A stretch of DNA of 64,000 nt from Anaerolineales bacterium UBA5195 (GTDB lineage: Bacteria > Chloroflexota > Anaerolineae > Anaerolineales > Villigracilaceae), in NCBI GenBank assembly GCA_002412925.1, contig DHVZ01000033.1:1-64000 (forward strand), written 5' to 3'. Below are positions 59,457 through 64,000 of the stretch, piece by piece; the stretch's first letter is position 1; every line of letters begins with the position of its first letter. Made by a program: the position numbers and the translations under genes. Below the pieces are notes generated by a model, which was not told the DNA's origin, did no database searches, and worked only from the letters and a program-made list of their open reading frames with translations.

Positions 59457-60014
59457 TTAACTGTGATGGAATAGTAGCTGGCACTCATCCAGCCACTCAA
59501 GCGTGGTTTTCAACTGCTCCAGGCGCAGTTCCAAACTCATGCGATTATAGATTTGCTCGTCGGGCAGTTCGGCTCGCATTTTCTCCAGCCGTTGGATATG
59601 TTTTTCGGCCTCGGCCCTTTGTGTAACAAAGGCTTGCGTGAGTTTTTGCGGCATGTACATGCTAAGAAAATATAGCCGCGTCACGAACTCCATGCGGATG
59701 GCGCGGGTGCTGCCACCGCTGGGGGCGTCCAGCCAATCTAGAAAGCGTTTGCGGCCCTGGGGAGTCATCTGTAACAACTGGCGGGGAGGCAGCTTTTCCT
59801 GGGGGACTTCCTCGATTGAAATATCCCCCCGCGCTTCGAGCCGCTTCAATATAGCGTAAGCTTGACTCTGGCTGAGATGCCAAACCTGGCCGAGATCGGT
59901 GACCACCTTGCGGTGCAGGTCATAACCGTGGCTCGGCTCGCCATACAACAGACCGAGCAGCGCCATTTCAGGCGAAAGCGTGCCAATGTGGTGTGGTTGA
60001 GGATGATTAGTCAT
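59457..60014 (-). CDS. PadR-family regulator heading the modAB genes
   Basis: A 185-residue winged-helix regulator: LSPEMALLGLLYGEPSHGYDLHRKV at the start, LSQSQAYAILKRLEARGDIS as recognition helix, PPRQLLQMTPQGRKRFLDWL as wing, and a long C-terminal coiled coil (about 110-180) for dimerisation. PadR proteins usually repress and respond to small effectors. A perfect TATACTCA-N5-TGAGTATA repeat lies directly before its ATG and between it and the divergent moeA-PBP gene, the expected place for its binding site. Regulation of molybdate uptake by this protein is an inference from the padR-modA-modB order. Confidence 0.9.
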   Translation of the reverse strand: MTNHPQPHHIGTLSPEMALLGLLYGEPSHGYDLHRKVVTDLGQVWHLSQSQAYAILKRLEARGDISIEEVPQEKLPPRQLLQMTPQGRKRFLDWLDAPSGGSTRAIRMEFVTRLYFLSMYMPQKLTQAFVTQRAEAEKHIQRLEKMRAELPDEQIYNRMSLELRLEQLKTTLEWLDECQLLFHHS

Positions 60015-60015
60015 T

Positions 60016-60036
60016 TATACTCACTGAATGAGTATA
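60016..60036. promoter_or_regulatory. Putative PadR operator
   Basis: A perfect inverted repeat, TATACTCA-N5-TGAGTATA, starting 2 nt before the padR ATG and 55 nt before the divergent moeA-PBP start. Position and symmetry fit a PadR dimer site. Confidence 0.7.
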
Positions 60037-60090
60037 TCAATTTGTGTTCAATTGTACAAGAATTTTCCAGAAGCTCGTTATAATAAAAAT

Positions 60091-62181
60091 ATGTCTGTCT
60101 ACCTTCACGATCTTCCCCTTGCCGATGCAAAAGCGCGTCTCGAACTGGCCCTGCGTGAGGCCGGGTTATGGGGCTTACTGGGCTCCGAAACGCTCGCCCT
60201 TGACGAAAATGTTTTAGGCCGTGTGTTGGCTGAACCGATCTGGGCGCTGAAATCCTCGCCGCATTACCACGCCAGCGCGATGGACGGTTTCGCCGTCCGC
60301 GCCGAGGATACCGCTGGGGCCATGCCTTCTACTCCCATAACTCTAGAAGTGGTTTCGCTGTCCACCGTCCACCGTCCATCGTCTGCGCTTGCGCAATATG
60401 TCGATACCGGCGACCCGCTGCCAGATTGGGCAAACGCGGTCATTCCGATTGAAAACGTCGAGCCGTTGGATTCCGTCGGGCAGATTGCGGCGAATGTCCG
60501 GCAGCCGGACTCAATCCGCCTGCGGGCCTCGGTCGTACCCTGGAGCCACGTCCGCCCGTTGGGGGAGGACATTGTCGCCACCCAGCTCGTGCTCCCGACT
60601 GGACACGTTTTGCGCCCCTATGACCTGGGCGCGATTGCCGCCTCCGGACATATTTCCGTTTCGGTGGCGCGCCGCCCCCGGGTGGGGATTCTGCCCACCG
60701 GGACGGAACTTGTCCCGATCGGGTCGGAATTGCGCCGAGGCGACATCCTGGATTACAACTCGCTGGTCATGGCCGCCCAGGTTCAGGCGATGGGCGCCGA
60801 ACCAGTCCATTTCCCGATCACGATGGATGATTTTGACGCGATTTGCGCGCGCGTGGCCGAAGCCGCCCAAACTTGCGACCTGGTTCTGCTGAATGCTGGT
60901 TCATCAGCTGGCAGCGAGGATTTTTCCTCGCGCGTGGTTGAGAAACTTGGCACGCTGTTGGTACACGGCGTGGCGGTCAGGCCGGGACATCCGGTTATCC
61001 TGGGTGTCATTGCGAGGAGCCGATCTGCGGCAACGACCCTTGCGCCGCCAGCAAGGGCAGGTGAGCAATCTTCTGGCGCCTGGGTGATTGCTTCGGGCAA
61101 AGAGCGCCCTCGCAATGACAAGATCCCGATTATCGGCGTTCCCGGCTATCCCGTTTCTGCCGCGCTGACGGTTGATATTTTCGTCGAGCCGCTGATTGCC
61201 AGATGGCTGGGCCGCCGTCCGCTGGAACTGCCTGTCATGCAGGCGCAGATCACCCGCAAAACAGTTTCCCCGGCCGGGGATGATGACTTTATCCGCGTGG
61301 TGGTCGGCCAGGTGGGCGAGAAGATGCTGGCTGCGCCGATTGCGCGCGGGGCGGGCGTCATCACCTCGCTGGTGCGCGCCGATGGCCTGGTGGTGCTTCC
61401 CAGGGGCGTACAAGGCGTGGAAGCGGGCGACCTCGTCAACGTGCGCTTAATGCGTTCGCTCGATGAAATCAAACAGACAATTTTTTGCATTGGTTCGCAC
61501 GATGTCATTCTCGATTTGCTGGCGCAGTTTCTTTCAGAAAAAGATCGCCGTCTGGTTTCGGCCAACGTTGGCTCGCAGGCTGGTTTGGTGGCCCTGCGGC
61601 GCGGCGAGGCGCACCTGGCGGGTTCACACCTGCTCGACCCGCAGACTGGCGATTACAACCTGCGCTACGTCCGCGAATACCTGCCAGGTGTGCCCGTGAA
61701 GGTTGTTGGCCTGGTTCACAGGGAGCAGGGGTTGATGGTTCGGCCAGGCAATCCGCGGGGAGTCAAATCCTTGCAGGACCTGGCCGGAGGTAAAATAGCG
61801 TTCATTAATCGGCAGCGCGGCGCGGGGACGCGAGTCCTTTTCGATTACCACCTGAACTTAATGGGGATAGACGCCGCGCAGGTCAGAGGGTACGATGACG
61901 AGGAGTACACCCACCTGGGCGTGGCGGCGGCGGTGTCTTCAGGCCGCGCCGATTGCGGGATGGGCATCCCCGCGGCGGCCCAGGCGTTGGAGCTTGACTT
62001 TATCCCGCTTTTTCAGGAGCGTTACGATTTGATTATCCCGCGGTTGTTTGCTGAGAGTGAATTACTGGCCCCGCTCTTCGACTTGCTCAAATCGCAAGCA
62101 TTTAAAAATGCTGTTCGAGCATTACCGGGGTATGATACTGATTGTATGGGTGCTTTGATTGAGGAGATTAATAATGCATAA
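60091..62181 (+). CDS. MoeA fused to a periplasmic-binding-protein-like domain
   Basis: A 696-residue protein from the ATG at 60091; TATAAT ends 8 nt before it, so the message may be leaderless. Residues 1-445 are a second MoeA (SSPHYHASAMDGFAVRA, GILPTGTELVPIG, LDYNSLVMAAQV, LNAGSSAGSEDFSSRVV, VPGYPVSAALTV). Residues about 455-690 are the LysR-substrate/PBP-like domain found fused to MoeA in archaea and some bacteria (VGSQAGLVALRRGEAHLAGSHLLDPQ, INRQRGAGTRVLFDYHL, GRADCGMGIPAAA). That domain may bind molybdate, tungstate or a Moco intermediate. Residues about 305-343 come from an in-frame palindromic repeat. It may prefer tungsten where the first MoeA uses molybdenum; this is speculative. 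Confidence 0.9.
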   Translation: MSVYLHDLPLADAKARLELALREAGLWGLLGSETLALDENVLGRVLAEPIWALKSSPHYHASAMDGFAVRAEDTAGAMPSTPITLEVVSLSTVHRPSSALAQYVDTGDPLPDWANAVIPIENVEPLDSVGQIAANVRQPDSIRLRASVVPWSHVRPLGEDIVATQLVLPTGHVLRPYDLGAIAASGHISVSVARRPRVGILPTGTELVPIGSELRRGDILDYNSLVMAAQVQAMGAEPVHFPITMDDFDAICARVAEAAQTCDLVLLNAGSSAGSEDFSSRVVEKLGTLLVHGVAVRPGHPVILGVIARSRSAATTLAPPARAGEQSSGAWVIASGKERPRNDKIPIIGVPGYPVSAALTVDIFVEPLIARWLGRRPLELPVMQAQITRKTVSPAGDDDFIRVVVGQVGEKMLAAPIARGAGVITSLVRADGLVVLPRGVQGVEAGDLVNVRLMRSLDEIKQTIFCIGSHDVILDLLAQFLSEKDRRLVSANVGSQAGLVALRRGEAHLAGSHLLDPQTGDYNLRYVREYLPGVPVKVVGLVHREQGLMVRPGNPRGVKSLQDLAGGKIAFINRQRGAGTRVLFDYHLNLMGIDAAQVRGYDDEEYTHLGVAAAVSSGRADCGMGIPAAAQALELDFIPLFQERYDLIIPRLFAESELLAPLFDLLKSQAFKNAVRALPGYDTDCMGALIEEINNA
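61005..61120. repeat. 116-bp palindromic repeat inside the moeA-PBP gene
   Basis: The ends TGTCATTGCGAG and CTCGCAATGACA are perfect 12-bp inverted repeats, and GATTGCTTCGGGC lies near the right end. This sequence type is a familiar intergenic repeat. Here it is in frame and encodes about 39 residues just before the VPGYPVS motif. Confidence 0.8.
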
Positions 62182-62539
62182 TGCTTTGGTGATCGACGAC
62201 AACCGCTCAACAGCCGATTCGATGGTGCGGGTCCTCAGGGCGCTTGGCATCCAGGCGCGGGCCGCCTATGGGCCGGGCCCTGGAATGTCGATTTTGGGGC
62301 ACGAAAAGCCGGATATGGTTTTTTTGGATATTAATATGCCCGGGGTAAGCGGCTTTGAGATTTTGAGTTATGTTTCCCGTGAGCCGCGACTGGCAGATGT
62401 GCCGGTTTTTGTTTGCACCTCAGATGACCAACCTCAAACAAAAGATCAGGCACTGAAAAATGGCGCCCGCGATTTCCTGGTAAAGCCAGTAACAGTCGAT
62501 GCCCTTGAACTGGCCCTGAAAAAAGTGCGGCTGATTTAG
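62174..62539 (+). CDS. Stand-alone response-regulator receiver domain
   Basis: A 121-residue CheY-like protein from the ATG at 62174, which overlaps the moeA-PBP stop by 8 nt. It has the acidic pair D8-D9 (ALVIDDNRS), phospho-acceptor D52 (VFLDINMPG), T in VCTSDDQ and K in LVKPVT, so it should be phosphorylatable. No output domain is attached. No kinase adjoins directly; the partial sensor gene at the right edge is a possible partner. Translational coupling to a Moco gene is unusual. Confidence 0.88.
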   Translation: MHNALVIDDNRSTADSMVRVLRALGIQARAAYGPGPGMSILGHEKPDMVFLDINMPGVSGFEILSYVSREPRLADVPVFVCTSDDQPQTKDQALKNGARDFLVKPVTVDALELALKKVRLI

Positions 62540-62624
62540 CCAGGGACAGACTGGTCTTCAAATTCAAGCCCCCAGGCTGCCAGCCGCGGGGCTTTATCGT
62601 TCTCATCTTCGGAGCAATGATGTG

Positions 62625-62710
62625 ATCAGTAGTTCGCGAAATTTCTCCGAGAGCCCGGCGCACCCAAAATCGGAAATTCTTTCAACTTTCATACAGTAAT
62701 GATTATAATA
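62625..62710 (+). repeat. Interspersed repeat, copy 2 (carries the bcp promoter)
   Basis: ATCAGTAGTTCGCGAAATTT, later GCGCACCCAAAATCG, GAAATTCTTTCAACTTTCAT and TAATGATTATAATAACC. The right end supplies TATAAT (62704-62709) 18 nt after TTTCAA, so the repeat probably contains the bcp promoter. Confidence 0.6.
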
Positions 62711-62729
62711 ACCAAAAGGATGGAATCGA

Positions 62730-63191
62730 ATGTCAGTTTCAGTTGGAAGCCCCGCTCCTGATTTTACGCTGGTTGATGATGGCGGCATTCCCCGCCGCCT
62801 GTCTGACTACCGCGGCCAAAGCGTAATCCTGTATTTTTACCCGAAAGACGATACTCCCGGTTGCACCACAGAAGCCTGTAATTTCCGGGATGATTATTCG
62901 GCTTACGTTGAAGCCGGGGTGACTATTTTGGGAGTCAGCCCCGACTCATCGAAATCACATGCCAAATTCAAGCAGAAATTTCAACTTCCTTTTCCGCTGT
63001 TGGCTGATGAAGAGCACCTTGTTTCTGAAGCTTACGGCGTTTGGGGACCAAAGAAGTTCATGGGGCGTGAGTATCTGGGCATTTTGCGCACGACTTTCTT
63101 GATTTCGCCCGATGGAAAAATCAAAAAAGTCTTTGCAAATGTCAAGCCCTCTGAACACAGCGCTGAAATCCTGGCTGAACTGAAGGAGTAA
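62730..63191 (+). CDS. bcp: Bcp-type peroxiredoxin (thiol peroxidase)
   Basis: A 153-residue Bcp/PrxQ peroxiredoxin. YFYPKDDTPGCTTEACNFRD places the peroxidatic Cys at 45 and the resolving Cys at 50, the atypical two-cysteine pattern. GVSPDSSKSHAKFKQKFQLPFPLLAD and TFLISPDGKI complete the fold. It reduces peroxides with electrons from thioredoxin, in keeping with oxygen exposure. AAAGGATGG precedes the ATG, and the promoter lies within interspersed repeat copy 2. Confidence 0.94.
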   Translation: MSVSVGSPAPDFTLVDDGGIPRRLSDYRGQSVILYFYPKDDTPGCTTEACNFRDDYSAYVEAGVTILGVSPDSSKSHAKFKQKFQLPFPLLADEEHLVSEAYGVWGPKKFMGREYLGILRTTFLISPDGKIKKVFANVKPSEHSAEILAELKE

Positions 63192-63201
63192 TTTACCCGC
63201 C

Positions 63202-64000
63202 ATGTCTGACCGGGAACTCGTGCGAGTGAGGTGGGTTACCTTTGCGGCGCTGTTTGTGATTTTCGGATTCTACCTGCGGATTGGCGCTGGCTGGCTGTCT
63301 TGGCCCGCGGGTTTGGCGGCTTTTCTGACCGCCGCCCTGCTGAGCATCGGGTTGGAATTTTGGCTCCGGCTTGTGCAGCGGCAGGCGGCTGGTGGCCGGC
63401 AACTGGCAGAGGCCCTGCTCCAATTGGGACAGGCGCAAGGCCGCGCCCAGGCTGCGCTCGGTCTCCAACGCAAACTCCTCGAGGCGCGCTCTGAAAAAGG
63501 AATTCTCGAAGATGTCCTCGAGATCGGGGCCGAAACCTTGCGAGCGATGGGCGCATCCTTTACGCCCTTTGATGAGTGGGGGCAATCGCTCCCGGCATTA
63601 ACGCATGGAAATGTGCCGAATGCGGCTGTCCAGTTTTGGTCAAAGCGCCTCTCGCAGCCCGAAACACGCCAGGCTTGCAAAGTCTGCCAGACTTTGGAAA
63701 GCGCCTCGGGCTGCATCCTGTTACCGCGCGAGGTCACCCAGCTGGCTTATGTTGTCTGTTTCCCGCTTCAGAGCGGCGGACGGACAGTTGGCGTGGTAAA
63801 CATTTATTTCGACCATGAGACCCGGCCAGAGCCTGAGGCGCGGCGCTTTTTTACCGAGAGCCTGGCGGCCGCCGGGGTTGCCCTGGAAGGCCTGCGCAGC
63901 CGCGACCAGGAAATTGCGGCTCTTTTGTACCTTCAAGCCGAAACCTCGCCCAAATCTGACCTGGCCATTTTACTAAACAGCTTGCTGGAAAATATCCAAC
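63202..64000 (+). CDS. Membrane sensor protein with GAF-like domain, probably a histidine kinase (3' end beyond window)
   Basis: A frame of 266 codons from the ATG at 63202 runs off the right edge. Residues about 9-60 form two hydrophobic helices (FAALFVIFGFYLRI and LAAFLTAALLSIGLEFWL), followed by a coiled coil (about 62-100) and a GAF-type domain (about 105-245) with CKVCQTLESASGCILLPR (three cysteines in 17 residues) and LQSGGRTVGVVNIYF. The last residues (LAILLNSLLENIQ) look like the start of another helix. The layout is that of NarX/LiaS-type sensor kinases, but no kinase motif is visible within the window. The cysteines may bind a metal or respond to redox state. Confidence 0.7.
   Translation, partial: MSDRELVRVRWVTFAALFVIFGFYLRIGAGWLSWPAGLAAFLTAALLSIGLEFWLRLVQRQAAGGRQLAEALLQLGQAQGRAQAALGLQRKLLEARSEKGILEDVLEIGAETLRAMGASFTPFDEWGQSLPALTHGNVPNAAVQFWSKRLSQPETRQACKVCQTLESASGCILLPREVTQLAYVVCFPLQSGGRTVGVVNIYFDHETRPEPEARRFFTESLAAAGVALEGLRSRDQEIAALLYLQAETSPKSDLAILLNSLLENIQ

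Overview
The window is a chromosomal segment of a bacterium most like an Anaerolineae-type Chloroflexota. The indicators are complete F420 cofactor genes in a bacterium, cellobiose-phosphorylase-centred sugar catabolism, KdpD/KdpE-like signalling, STAND/HEAT proteins, GC-rich coding sequence and many short palindromic repeats. CtaA (heme A synthase) and proline dehydrogenase suggest some capacity for aerobic respiration. No rRNA, tRNA, CRISPR array, prophage or insertion sequence was seen. Nearly all genes from 1.7 to 53 kb lie on the minus strand; the right end is mixed.

Layout. 1-9.2 kb: a molybdenum-hydroxylase system (partial XdhD-like fused Fe-S/Mo subunit and YgfM-like FAD subunit) encloses a small membrane protein, a chain of three genes joined by 4-nt overlaps (DUF6922-type protein, AbiEii-type nucleotidyltransferase, CcrM-type adenine methyltransferase), an M16C peptidase and a GT-C membrane glycosyltransferase. 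9.4-12.9 kb: an ABC-ATPase fused to a cyclic-nucleotide-binding domain, with its FtsX-type permease. 13.0-27.8 kb: a beta-glucan/cellodextrin operon headed by an autoregulated LacI-type repressor: GH3, cellobiose phosphorylase (GH94), a second GH94, a cupin, a GH149/GH161-type beta-1,3-glucan phosphorylase and GH1. It is rich in phosphorylases and has no transporter. 28-37.5 kb: a potassium/cation cluster with two TrkA-like proteins, a Na,K-ATPase-like P-type ATPase, two paralogous APC permeases around an unknown soluble protein, and a 55-residue membrane protein. 37.6-45.6 kb: a nine-gene F420 operon (npdG, cofE, 2H phosphoesterase, small pyrophosphatase, PPOX oxidoreductase, nitroreductase, cofD, cofC, LLM oxidoreductase) whose last gene overlaps a kdpD/kdpE-like pair. 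45.7-53.2 kb: SsnA-like amidohydrolase, membrane-anchored NACHT-HEAT protein, zinc-ribbon coiled coil, beta-lactamase-like serine hydrolase and CtaA. 53.4-64 kb: proline dehydrogenase, SDR, DinB, a UbiA-like protein, MoeA, convergent molybdate-uptake genes (padR-modA-modB), a divergent MoeA-PBP fusion with a response regulator, Bcp peroxiredoxin, and the start of a sensor protein.

Two themes stand out. First, molybdenum: XdhD-like, YgfM-like and SsnA-like proteins plus ModAB and two MoeA proteins suggest a functioning molybdenum hydroxylase regulon. The xdhD-like and ygfM-like genes share the same promoter/operator layout (TATAAT-N5-TGTCWGACA). Second, at least four enzyme genes (M16C peptidase, cellobiose phosphorylase, CofD and the two MoeA genes) carry in-frame palindromic repeats of several unrelated types, so repeats appear to have spread into coding sequence here while the frames stayed open.
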